A stretch of 64,000 bases of DNA from Ornithinibacillus bavariensis. Its GTDB lineage: Bacteria; Bacillota; Bacilli; Bacillales; Amphibacillaceae. Below, piece after piece: positions 25,334 through 32,967 of this stretch. Below the pieces are notes generated by a model. That model made no database searches. It had not been told where the DNA came from and worked only from the letters and a program-made list of their open reading frames with translations. Where the stretch lies: assembly GCF_050433565.1 (NCBI RefSeq), contig NZ_JBNPWZ010000001.1, positions 434,001 through 498,000 on the forward strand, in the 5' to 3' direction. Position 1 is the first letter of the stretch; every line of letters begins with the position of its first letter. A program made the translations under genes and the position numbers.

Positions 25334-27031
25334 TTACAACTTTTTATCGTCTACAGCATCTAACCATTCCTCTATAGCTTTTACCGTAAAATCAATGGTG
25401 CCATCTTCGAACGGTGAAAGCAGGTTTGCTGCTTCTACTAAACCTAGGAATGGTTTTGAACCACCAAGTTTACACAGGTTTAGGTAATCATTCCAAGCTT
25501 CCTTACGATTCTCTCTCGAACGCTTCCAGAACTGGAATGCGCATATTTGAGCTAATGTATAATCAATGTAGTAGAATGGACTTTCATAAATATGTCCTTG
25601 ACGTTGCCAAATAGCACCTGTTCCCCAATAAGGCATATCATCATAATCGCGGTGAGGTAAGTATTTTTCCTCTAACTTCTTCCAAGCTTCCTTACGATCC
25701 TCAGGAGTCCAATCCGGATTTTCATATACGAGATGCTGGAACTCATCGACTGCAACTCCATAAGGGAGGAAGCTAAGACCACCGGATAGATGAGAGTACT
25801 TATATTTTTCGGTATCCTCTTTAAAGAATAGCTCCATCCATGGCCATGCGAAAAATTCCATACTCATGGAGTGGATTTCTGCAGCTTCATTAGTTGGCCA
25901 GAGATATTCCGGAATTCCAATGCTACGACTTTGATAAATTTGGAACGCATGGCCAGCTTCGTGAGTTAGTACATCAATATCACCAGATGTTCCATTAAAG
26001 TTTGAGAATATAAATGGTGATTCGTAATCCTCGATAAATGTGCAGTATCCACCAGATTCTTTTCCTTTTTTCGCTTCAAGATCCATAAGCTTACGGTCAA
26101 TCATGAAATGGAAAAATTCATTTGTTTCAGGTGAAAGTTCCTCATACATCTTTTTCCCATTTTCAATAATCCATTCAGGGGACCCTTTAGGGGTAGCATT
26201 CCCAGTATTGTATTGGAAGTTTTCATCGTAATATTTTAAGGAATCAAGTCCAATTCGTTCGCGTTGTTTATCAAATATTTTAGAAACTAAAGGTACGATT
26301 GATTCTTGAACTTGTTTTCGGAAGTTTGCAACCATCTCTGCATTATAATCGATACGCATCATACGAATATAGGCTAATTCTACAAAGTTTTTATAGCCAA
26401 GAGTTATCGCAATTTCATGCCGTAATTTAACTAATTGATCATAGATTTCATCAAATTTGTCTGCATTTGCTTCAAAGAATCCTGCTGATGTGGACGCAGC
26501 CTTTTTACGAACATCACGGTCTTTGTCCTGAAGAAACGGTCCTAATTGGGCTAATGTATAGGTTTTCCCATTAAACTCCACCTGTGCTGAAGCAACAAGC
26601 TTAGCGTATTCTGAAGTAAGCTTATTTTCTTTTTGCAACAGCCCCATAACCTCTGGTGAGAATGCTTTAATAGAGTAATCTGCAATCTTGAATAATTGTG
26701 AACCCCATTTTTTCTCTAATTCTGCACGATAAGGAGTTTTAATTAATTCCTTGTAAAAGTCTGTATTTAGCTTCTGTATCTCTGGTAAGATTTCATCCCA
26801 GTAATCACGCTCGTTTTGATAAAATTCATCATTTGTGTCAATAGAAGCGCGAATGTATACAAGATTGAACATGGTTGACAAGCGATTACGAAAAGCATTA
26901 ATCTTTTCAATTGCTTTGTTCTGCTCTTCAACAGAATTTGCATTCACAAATGCTTCTAAAAGCATTGAAAATGTTTTCTTTTCCTGATCTAGCTCAGGAC
27001 GTTCATATGTATAATCTTCAAATGTTTTCAA
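25334..27031 (-). CDS. M3-family oligoendopeptidase (PepF-like)
   Basis: A 565-residue zinc metallopeptidase. The HExxH motif is H357-E358-A-G-H361 (VLTHEAGHAFQ), and the downstream glutamate ligand region is NEAAEIHSMSMEFFAW. There is no signal peptide, so it cleaves short peptides in the cytoplasm. The length fits the M3B oligoendopeptidase group. The minus-strand ATG at 27031 has a GGGGGAAA site. It is monocistronic, between the terminator at 25251 and the symporter. Confidence 0.9.
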   Translation of the reverse strand: MKTFEDYTYERPELDQEKKTFSMLLEAFVNANSVEEQNKAIEKINAFRNRLSTMFNLVYIRASIDTNDEFYQNERDYWDEILPEIQKLNTDFYKELIKTPYRAELEKKWGSQLFKIADYSIKAFSPEVMGLLQKENKLTSEYAKLVASAQVEFNGKTYTLAQLGPFLQDKDRDVRKKAASTSAGFFEANADKFDEIYDQLVKLRHEIAITLGYKNFVELAYIRMMRIDYNAEMVANFRKQVQESIVPLVSKIFDKQRERIGLDSLKYYDENFQYNTGNATPKGSPEWIIENGKKMYEELSPETNEFFHFMIDRKLMDLEAKKGKESGGYCTFIEDYESPFIFSNFNGTSGDIDVLTHEAGHAFQIYQSRSIGIPEYLWPTNEAAEIHSMSMEFFAWPWMELFFKEDTEKYKYSHLSGGLSFLPYGVAVDEFQHLVYENPDWTPEDRKEAWKKLEEKYLPHRDYDDMPYWGTGAIWQRQGHIYESPFYYIDYTLAQICAFQFWKRSRENRKEAWNDYLNLCKLGGSKPFLGLVEAANLLSPFEDGTIDFTVKAIEEWLDAVDDKKL

Positions 27032-27210
27032 TTAGTTTCCCCCTAAATTTTTTATAATTAATAACTTTATTCTAGTTTACACTATTTTCAGGAAAAATAA
27101 GATAATTTTAGTTTGAATGTGGTAAAAATACGTTAATTTGCCTTGAAAGAGTGGCTATAAATTTTAAATTATATCTTTCATTATAAAAACTTATTATTAA
27201 TAAGTTAAAA

Positions 27211-27240
27211 GAGAACTAGCTTCATAGCCAGTTCTCCCAA
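27211..27240 (-). terminator. Intrinsic terminator of the dicarboxylate symporter gene
   Basis: On the minus strand GAGAACTGGC pairs with GCTAGTTCTC around TATGAA, followed by TTTTAACTT. It starts about 12 bp beyond the symporter stop. Confidence 0.8.
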
Positions 27241-27249
27241 ATCATCGTG

Positions 27250-28452
27250 TTAGGCAGCTATTTGCTCAGCGTTACGTTCCGATTGCTCAACCACAACACT
27301 TGCTGCTGCATCACCCATTATATTTACAGTCGTTCGAATCATATCTAAAATACGATCAATTCCTGCTACTAGGGCAATTGCCTCAAGAGGTAGGTTTACT
27401 GCAGCTAGTGTCATCGTTAGCATTACCATACCTGCCCCAGGTACCCCTGCCGCTCCTATAGAAGCAAGTGTTGCGACTAATGCGACAATCACAAGCTGCC
27501 CCAGGCTTAAGCTTGTTCCGAAATATTGTGCTGTAAATACTACAGCGATACCTTGATAAATCGCAGTTCCATCCATATTAATCGTTGCACCTAATGGTAA
27601 CACAAAACTTGTTGTTTCTTTGGATACGCCAAGGTTTTCTTGTGTATTTTTCATGGTGACGGGTAAGGTTCCAGAACTACTGCAGGTTGTAAAAGCAACA
27701 GTTGCAGCTGGTAAGATACCTTTAAAGAAGTGAAGGGGGTTCATTTTTCCAAGCGTTTTTAACACAATCGAATAAATAACAGCTACATGAAGAATGCTAG
27801 CAATAAGGACAGCTAGGATTAGTTTCATAAGAGGCATCAAAACATCCAGTCCATATTGGCCAACAATTGGTGTAAGCAATCCGAATATTCCAAGTGGTAC
27901 GAGTGTCATTACGACTCCTGTAATTTTATACATGATTTCTGCCAGTCCATGAAAGAACCGCTCTACTGGTCTAGCTTTATCACCAACTAACGTAATTCCA
28001 ATGCCGAGAAAAATAGCAAAGAAGATGATCTGTAGAACGTTTGCTGTAGCGAGGGATTCTACTGGATTAGTAGGAATAATGTTTAATAATGTATCGATTA
28101 CACTTTGTGTTTCAACAGAGGGGATATTTTCTTCTTTTAGCTCTACATCTACACCAGTACCAGGTGAAACTAAGATGGCAACAACTAGTCCAATAGCAAC
28201 GGCAATAACGCTTGTGGCTAAATAAAAAGCAATTGTTTTTCCTCCGAGTTTACTCAGTTTTTTCATATCACCTGCATTCGTAACGCCAATGATAATGGTT
28301 GCCAAAATTAATGGAACAATAATGAATTTGATGAGCCGTAAGAATAAGTCACCAAGTGGCTGAACATACGTCGCGCGTTCTCCAAGTAATAACCCTACAA
28401 TAATAGCTAAAACAAAAGCTGCGAGTATCTGCCATAAATAACTCTTTTTCAT
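27250..28452 (-). CDS. Glutamate/dicarboxylate:cation symporter (DAACS family)
   Basis: A 400-residue secondary transporter of the GltP/GltT/DctP type. The re-entrant loop SSSGTLPVT (here TTCSSSGTLP), the NMDGTAIYQ transport motif and the late GVPGAG segment are all present, with eight membrane helices expected. It imports glutamate, aspartate or C4-dicarboxylates with Na+ or H+. An ATG at 28470 lies upstream of the ribosome binding site AAGGAGT; the ATG at 28452 is 8 nt after it and is the better start. Confidence 0.88.
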   Translation of the reverse strand: MKKSYLWQILAAFVLAIIVGLLLGERATYVQPLGDLFLRLIKFIIVPLILATIIIGVTNAGDMKKLSKLGGKTIAFYLATSVIAVAIGLVVAILVSPGTGVDVELKEENIPSVETQSVIDTLLNIIPTNPVESLATANVLQIIFFAIFLGIGITLVGDKARPVERFFHGLAEIMYKITGVVMTLVPLGIFGLLTPIVGQYGLDVLMPLMKLILAVLIASILHVAVIYSIVLKTLGKMNPLHFFKGILPAATVAFTTCSSSGTLPVTMKNTQENLGVSKETTSFVLPLGATINMDGTAIYQGIAVVFTAQYFGTSLSLGQLVIVALVATLASIGAAGVPGAGMVMLTMTLAAVNLPLEAIALVAGIDRILDMIRTTVNIMGDAAASVVVEQSERNAEQIAA

Positions 28453-28544
28453 AGATAAAACTCCTTTCATTTGGTATAGTAGAACTAACTATGTCATTTA
28501 AGTAAATATCACCACCTTTGAATACATTTGTTTCAATAGTATTC

Positions 28545-28570
28545 ATACTAATCTAAAAATATATTAGTAT
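28545..28570. promoter_or_regulatory. Inverted repeat in the divergent symporter/membrane-protein region
   Basis: ATACTAAT (28545-28552) and ATTAGTAT (28563-28570) are perfect inverted arms around an AT-rich spacer, between the divergent genes at 28452 and 28623. It could be an operator controlling either. Confidence 0.4.
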
Positions 28571-28622
28571 ATCAAAAAATTTTGATATTTACTATAAATA
28601 ATTTGCAAAGTGAGGTGTAAAA

Positions 28623-28910
28623 ATGTTAGTTCAAGCGGTAGTGACAATAGGAGCTGTCCTAGCAGTAGCAGCAATTATTTTAGGCTATATTTTCTTAAAG
28701 GTTTCTCGCGGGAATGGATATTTACCTTATTATCCAGGTGCAATTCTATTCTTTGGGGGAATTATTCTTGCTTGTTTTGCCACACCGGAAAAAGTAATGG
28801 TCTGGGAAGCGGGCCTTGGTGGCTGGGGAATAGCATTTATGTTTGCAGGGGGAATAAGTTTCCTAGTGACAAGTGTTAGTCATGCTTATCAGATACATGA
28901 TAAGGCATAA
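28623..28910 (+). CDS. Small membrane protein of unknown function
   Basis: A 95-residue protein with three hydrophobic helices (about 4-27, 38-53 and 66-85). RBS GAGGTG precedes ATG 28623, and a terminator follows, so this is a real single-gene unit. No family is recognised. Its divergent position beside the symporter may be incidental. Confidence 0.65.
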   Translation: MLVQAVVTIGAVLAVAAIILGYIFLKVSRGNGYLPYYPGAILFFGGIILACFATPEKVMVWEAGLGGWGIAFMFAGGISFLVTSVSHAYQIHDKA

Positions 28911-28918
28911 AGAAGATA

Positions 28919-28988
28919 AAGAGCACATAGGATAACGAGTCTGTATGAACTAGATTCGTAATTAATCCTCTGTGCTCTTGTTATTTTT
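28919..28988. terminator. Large bidirectional terminator between the membrane protein and cvfB
   Basis: AAGAGCACA-t-AGGAT pairs with ATCCT-c-TGTGCTCTT, with an inner ACGA-TCT/AGA-TCGT pairing; TTGTTATTTTTT follows on the plus strand. It lies between two convergent genes. Confidence 0.8.
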
Positions 28989-29011
28989 TATTCAGCTACT
29001 CCTATTGTGGA

Positions 29012-29860
29012 CTATTTCAAATAAGTGTTTCCATCACGTTGTTCAATCTTGCCTTCTTTCATTAATCTTCCTAACGCACGCTTGAATGCGGCTTTACTGA
29101 TTTGGAAGGTTCCACGAATATCATCTGGGTCGCTCTTATCGTCAAATGGGATGACACCTCCATGAGCTTCGAGGTGTTCTAAAATCATATTTGCATCATC
29201 TACCATACCATATTGCTTTAATGGACGAAGGGAAACATTCAATGTCCCATCATATTTCACCTCGATAACTCGCCCTTGAACAAGTTCACCTAGACGGGGT
29301 TCGGTTTTTCGTTCAGAGTGATGGATAAAACCTCGAAAGAATTCATCTGTGATGATAGCAGAACCCTCTCGGCTTGTATGATAGACTCGCCCGGATATTG
29401 TTTTATTTAGCAGCGACTCAGGAGCACGTTCAATCTCTCTCCAAATGATACCTTCTGTAGCAGGAATGGCAAGAAGTCTCCCTTTTCTGTCTTTCCCTAA
29501 TGTAACAAAAAGTAAGTCTCCTTCTTTTGGCCAAACATTTTCAAATAATGGCAGATCATCCTTTGAAACAAGAAACTCCTTTGTCGTTCCAATATCAACA
29601 AAAACACCTAAATCAGGAATAACATTAACTACTTTTGCAAAGTCATACCGATCCATGACGACAGTAGGGAGTATCATCGTAGCTGTTACGTTCCCTTTTT
29701 TATCCTGATATAAAAATACGTCGATAGTTTGATCTACGTCTATTTCACCGGTAGTCTCATTATGGTGAAGTAGTGCTTCTGTAGTATCTTTTTTCACTAC
29801 ATAGCCAGTATCTATTTTTCGATCTACTGTCATTGCTTGAATAGTACCAATTTCGTTCAA
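29012..29860 (-). CDS. cvfB: S1-domain RNA-binding protein CvfB (YitL-like)
   Basis: A 282-residue protein with two or three OB/S1-type domains (including DFAKVVNVIPDLGVFVDIGTTKEFLVSKDDLP, about 73-105, and ISGRVYHTSREGSAIITDEFFRGFIHHSE) and a C-terminal winged helix (FQISKAAFKRALGRLMKEGKIEQRDG). CvfB binds RNA and influences virulence gene expression in Staphylococcus; the Bacillus orthologue is YitL. The start is TTG 29860 with AGGGG five bases upstream. It lies directly behind a promoter, a structured leader and a terminator-like hairpin (29890-30251), so its expression is probably controlled by attenuation. Confidence 0.85.
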   Translation of the reverse strand: MNEIGTIQAMTVDRKIDTGYVVKKDTTEALLHHNETTGEIDVDQTIDVFLYQDKKGNVTATMILPTVVMDRYDFAKVVNVIPDLGVFVDIGTTKEFLVSKDDLPLFENVWPKEGDLLFVTLGKDRKGRLLAIPATEGIIWREIERAPESLLNKTISGRVYHTSREGSAIITDEFFRGFIHHSERKTEPRLGELVQGRVIEVKYDGTLNVSLRPLKQYGMVDDANMILEHLEAHGGVIPFDDKSDPDDIRGTFQISKAAFKRALGRLMKEGKIEQRDGNTYLK

Positions 29861-29889
29861 CCTTACCCCTCATTTCTTATGTATTGGAA

Positions 29890-29920
29890 AAGGGATACCC
29901 TATCCATTAGGGTACCCCTT
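29890..29920 (-). terminator. Terminator-like hairpin 30 nt before cvfB
   Basis: On the minus strand AAGGGGTACCCT pairs with AGGGTATCCCTT (twelve pairs, one G-U) around AATGGAT, then TTCC. It ends about 29 nt before the cvfB start and could terminate the upstream RNA or act as an attenuator. Confidence 0.65.
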
Positions 29921-30251
29921 AGACTTCTAAAGTAACACATCATTTATTTTTATTAAATCCCGAAATAATAACGGGTGGGAAATTCAATTTAATTATGTTT
30001 CGCAAAAGTTGTTACTCGGCAAATACCGTCCGAGTTTTTAGAATTTCACTTAAACCGCGGTAACTCTTCCACCTGGATTATTAGGTTCTGCCCCAGTGGC
30101 TTGCAGACTATTAGTTAACCCTATGTCTTCTAACCTAGACAACGTAAGCCCAACCTGCTCTTACGTCCTTGCGACCCTTTAGTCGCGCCAGTGTGAATAA
30201 GCATCAACAAAAACATTGTAGAATGCCAGATATGAATGTTACTTTAGTAAC
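29921..30251 (-). ncRNA. Candidate structured RNA or regulatory leader upstream of cvfB
   Basis: The region is richer in G+C than its surroundings and has no ORF. On the minus strand from 30251 there are stems GCGAC/GTCGC (30171-30186), CGTAAG/CTTACG (30143-30165), GTCT/AGAC (30125-30140), TCTGC/GCAGA enclosed by GGT/ACC (30084-30120) and ACTCGG/CCGAGT (30014-30035). A long-range pairing of GTGAAATTC (30049-30041) with GAATTT-CC-CAC (29985-29975) closes the last stem. A consensus promoter lies just upstream and a terminator-like hairpin ends it. I compared it by eye with RNase P, tmRNA, 6S, SRP, T-box and the common riboswitches and found no match. It may be a riboswitch-like leader for cvfB or a separate RNA. 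Confidence 0.5.
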
Positions 30252-30257
30252 TAAAAT

Positions 30258-30286
30258 ATTATCGCATAAATTATGTTTTTTGTCAA
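30258..30286 (-). promoter_or_regulatory. Sigma-A promoter driving the cvfB leader RNA
   Basis: On the minus strand TTGACA (30286-30281), a 17-bp spacer and GATAAT (30263-30258) give a near-perfect promoter with a start near 30251. The -35 box overlaps the end of the DinB-like gene. Confidence 0.75.
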
Positions 30287-30774
30287 ATGACTTCCTTTGA
30301 AAATTGTAGAATTTGTTTTTTATGGTGATTGTCATGATCGATAAATTCTTTAATTATATATAGTAGTGAATAAGGTGTACCAGTATGTGGACAATGAGTC
30401 ACATCGTTTGAGGTTGTTGCTTTATTTAATGTTTCGGTTGGTAGTGCATGAAGTTCCCTTACAAGTTGTTCTCTTGTACGCTTCGCTTCTTCTAGAAGCT
30501 CTGATTGGGATTTACCAGATTTAACATAGTTAGATGCTTCTTTATTATATGTATCAAAATCAGGAAACTCCATTCCTTGCCCATTTTTTACGGCTGGAAT
30601 TACTTCAGATAAAAGGTGATTATCCCAATTCGTAATATGAGCTATAATCTCACTTATGGACCATTTTCCTCTGGCTATCGGTTTAGACCACAATTCCTCA
30701 TTAATCCCTTCCAATGTACTTAGCCAAGATGAATATTGACTAAATTGATCAATGATATTTTTTTCCTCACTCAT
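30283..30774 (-). CDS. DinB-superfamily protein
   Basis: A 163-residue four-helix-bundle protein of the DinB/YfiT group. Probable metal ligands are His in SEIIAHITNWD (about residue 46) and the pair in FIDHDNHHKKQ near residue 150. DinB-type proteins are thiol- or metal-dependent enzymes with diverse roles; no substrate can be named. ATG 30780 leaves only one base after GGGGA, whereas ATG 30774 has proper spacing, so I choose 30774. Confidence 0.75.
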   Translation of the reverse strand: MSEEKNIIDQFSQYSSWLSTLEGINEELWSKPIARGKWSISEIIAHITNWDNHLLSEVIPAVKNGQGMEFPDFDTYNKEASNYVKSGKSQSELLEEAKRTREQLVRELHALPTETLNKATTSNDVTHCPHTGTPYSLLYIIKEFIDHDNHHKKQILQFSKEVI

Positions 30775-30873
30775 TTTCATTCCCCATTTCTTTGTAAATT
30801 AAGAATAGTCTAACATAAATACTGCATTTTAGCAAACGCACGTTCTGTATTCGGGAGCTCTATTTTCAGAATA

Positions 30874-30905
30874 TTGACATTATATATCATTTCCTATACT
30901 ATAGG
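30874..30905 (+). promoter_or_regulatory. Promoter and overlapping operator of the GntR gene
   Basis: TTGACA (30874-30879), 17 bp and TACTAT (30897-30902). The -10 ends 6 bp before the ATG at 30909, so the transcript should be leaderless or nearly so. A perfect palindrome CCTAT-ACT-ATAGG (30893-30905) covers the -10, consistent with autoregulation. Confidence 0.65.
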
Positions 30906-30908
30906 ATT

Positions 30909-31583
30909 ATGATGATAAGAGAAAATAAACAGCAAAAAGTATATCGAATTCTAAAAGGAAGAATTATTGAAAGGGAATATGTACCTGGTCAGCGGATTGT
31001 GATTGATCAGATTGCGAAAGAATTGGCGACCAGTTCGATACCTGTTCGGGAGGCGATACGCCAGCTAGAGGCAGAGCGACTTGTCGTGTATAAACGTAAC
31101 ATAGGACCAGTTGTCGCGGAAGTAAATGAGTCTGATTATCTGGACACAGTACACGTTCTTGCGCGACTTGAGGGCTACGCTGCTGGCCTTGCAGCGAAAA
31201 GCTTTCCAAAGGAAAAATTAAAGCTATTACGAGAACTGAATATATCTATGGAGGAGGCACTGGAGGATTTCGATATTATTCAGTTTAGCAAGTTAAATGC
31301 TACCTTTCATCGTATTATCTGTGAACAATGCGACAATAATTATTTGCTTGAAACAATCCAAAACACATGGAACCGTATTGACTCGATTAGAGGAACTGGA
31401 TCAACATTATATTCGAAGCGGGTCAAGGAATCGATACAGGAGCATAAAGAAATCATAGCACTATTAGAATCTGGGGATTCAGAGCAAGTAGAAATTCTAG
31501 CACGAGATCATAAAATTAAGACCGCGGAGAACTTTGAAAAGCGAAGAAAAAATTTGATAGAAACGAATTCACTTTTCATGTAA
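30909..31583 (+). CDS. GntR/FadR-subfamily regulator (FCD domain), likely controller of the hpa operon
   Basis: A 224-residue regulator. Residues 5-72 form a GntR winged helix (QKVYRILKGRIIEREYVPGQRI, SSIPVREAIRQLEAERLV) and 80-215 an all-helical FCD effector domain with candidate metal/effector residues in LARLEGYAAGLAA, NATFHRII and EHKEII. FCD regulators commonly respond to carboxylic acids. There is no clear ribosome binding site and the promoter is almost at the ATG, implying leaderless translation. It is immediately upstream of the 4-hydroxyphenylacetate operon and on the same strand, so control of that pathway is the best guess. Confidence 0.8.
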   Translation: MMIRENKQQKVYRILKGRIIEREYVPGQRIVIDQIAKELATSSIPVREAIRQLEAERLVVYKRNIGPVVAEVNESDYLDTVHVLARLEGYAAGLAAKSFPKEKLKLLRELNISMEEALEDFDIIQFSKLNATFHRIICEQCDNNYLLETIQNTWNRIDSIRGTGSTLYSKRVKESIQEHKEIIALLESGDSEQVEILARDHKIKTAENFEKRRKNLIETNSLFM

Positions 31584-31587
31584 AAAA

Positions 31588-31622
31588 CGGAACTAGGGAA
31601 AATCTCCTTGGTTCTGTTTTTT
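31588..31622 (+). terminator. Intrinsic terminator of the GntR gene
   Basis: CGGAACTAGGGA pairs (with G-U pairs) with TCCTTGGTTCTG and is followed by TTTTTT. It begins about 5 bp after the stop codon. Confidence 0.75.
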
Positions 31623-31858
31623 GCTATTAAAGTTATTTTGTATTACTGCAGATGATGTGGAGATACTCTCCATCTATTTTTCTACTAAACATAATGGAAT
31701 TTTTAAATGATATCTTCCTCTACAAAAAATCCTCTAGAAGATAAGCTAAGGAACAATAAAGATCAGCTAATGTAGTTCGGTCTTCTTCTTTTCTCCATAA
31801 CTGCTGAGAGATGAAGATTTTCTATTTTATTTAAATCCTTAAGTGAATATATTTCGTA
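31623..31858. other. Intergenic stretch without recognisable features
   Basis: An AT-rich region between the GntR terminator and the hpa promoter. I see no ORF with a credible start, no strong hairpin and no repeat. Confidence 0.4.
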
Positions 31859-31889
31859 TTGACATGACATATGAAATCATATATGATTT
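31859..31889 (+). promoter_or_regulatory. Promoter of the hpa operon with an embedded 16-bp palindrome
   Basis: TTGACA (31859-31864), 17-bp spacer, TATGAT (31882-31887). The perfect palindrome AAATCATATATGATTT (31874-31889) covers the spacer and -10, ideal for repression. The GntR promoter contains the similar half-site ATATATCATTT. The leader to the first gene is about 140 nt. Confidence 0.7.
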
Positions 31890-32033
31890 AATTGTTCAGA
31901 AAATTATCAGTTATTAAATTTATCCCACATCTTTGAACGGTAATCCTCCTAACGGTTTACAATATTTCAGAGAGGATTTCCACAATACTAAATGATGCTA
32001 TACCTTACTAAAATATGAGTTGGAGGTAATCAA

Positions 32034-32954
32034 ATGGCTTTTGAAGAGGCAAAAGAACGATTCCGAGGCTCGATTGCACCTGTGATCACCCCATTTAATG
32101 AGGATGAGTCCATTGATTTTGAAAAATTTAAGGAATTGATTAATTGGCAAATTGCTAGTGGGAGTCATGGCATATCCGTAACAGGAACTTCTGGTGAACC
32201 TAGCTCGATGTCAATTGAAGAACGAATTCAAGTAATGGAAACAGCTTGCAAAACAGTTAACGGAAGAGTTCCATTTATCCCAGGAACCGGATCAACTAAC
32301 CACCAAGAAACACTCCGCATGACAAAGGCTGCACAAGAAATGGGAGCAGATGCTGCAATGGTCATTGTTCCTTACTACAACAAACCAAACCAACACGCAT
32401 TATACCAACACTTTAAACAGGTTGCAGATTCAGTAGACATACCAATTATTTTATACAACATTCCGGGAAGAACAGCAGTAAATTTGGAAGCGTTTACAAT
32501 CGCTAGATTAGCAGAGGATTGTCCAAATATAATCGGAGTAAAAGAATCCAATAAGGATTTTGAACATGTTAACAAAGTATTGCTGAAATGTGGTAGGAAC
32601 TTCAATTTATATTCTGGCATTGAGGTTCTTTGTTATCCAATGCTTGCCATTGGTGGAGCGGGACATATTAGTGCAACTGCAAATGTTGCACCACGTGAAG
32701 TGGCTGAGGTTTACAATCGCTGGGATAGAGGGGACGTAAAAGGTGCACAAGACCTGCATTACGAATTAATGCCACTAAACGATGTGCTTTTCCGAGATAC
32801 GAATCCAGCACCAGCTAAAGCAGCACTTGGCATGATGGGAAAGATTAAACCAATACTAAGAAAGCCACTAGATGTTCCATCACTAGAAATTCAAAACGAA
32901 ATACGTGAAGTATTGCTAGATTATCAGTTAATTACGGAAGATGTTGAAATCTAA
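32034..32954 (+). CDS. hpaI: DapA-family aldolase acting as HpaI (2,4-dihydroxyhept-2-enedioate aldolase)
   Basis: A 306-residue class I aldolase of the dihydrodipicolinate synthase family. The Schiff-base lysine is K170 (IGVKESNKD), the catalytic Tyr is Y141 (LYNIPGRT) and the pyruvate-binding loop is GTSGEPSS. A subset of this family, known from Thermus, Deinococcus and Geobacillus-type clusters, replaces the class II HpaI and splits 2,4-dihydroxyhept-2-ene-1,7-dioate into pyruvate and succinate semialdehyde. As the first gene of an hpa operon, with no lysine genes around, that role is much more likely than DapA. RBS GGAGG lies before ATG 32034. Confidence 0.75.
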   Translation: MAFEEAKERFRGSIAPVITPFNEDESIDFEKFKELINWQIASGSHGISVTGTSGEPSSMSIEERIQVMETACKTVNGRVPFIPGTGSTNHQETLRMTKAAQEMGADAAMVIVPYYNKPNQHALYQHFKQVADSVDIPIILYNIPGRTAVNLEAFTIARLAEDCPNIIGVKESNKDFEHVNKVLLKCGRNFNLYSGIEVLCYPMLAIGGAGHISATANVAPREVAEVYNRWDRGDVKGAQDLHYELMPLNDVLFRDTNPAPAKAALGMMGKIKPILRKPLDVPSLEIQNEIREVLLDYQLITEDVEI

Positions 32955-32967
32955 GGAGGGTCAGATT

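Noticed and set aside
30013..30040. Plus-strand intrinsic terminator (ACTCGG/CCGAGT then TTTTT)
   Set aside because: No plus-strand gene or promoter lies upstream; the stem is better explained as part of the minus-strand structured RNA, though a plus-strand role is not excluded.
30045..30080. T-box leader, suggested by GGTGG and ACCGCGG on the minus strand
   Set aside because: The two parts are separated by seven extra bases that break the conserved core, and the downstream gene is not an aminoacyl-tRNA synthetase or amino acid gene.
32034..32954. Lysine-biosynthetic DapA
   Set aside because: It heads an hpa operon under its promoter, with no lysine genes near; the HpaI-like role explains the context better.
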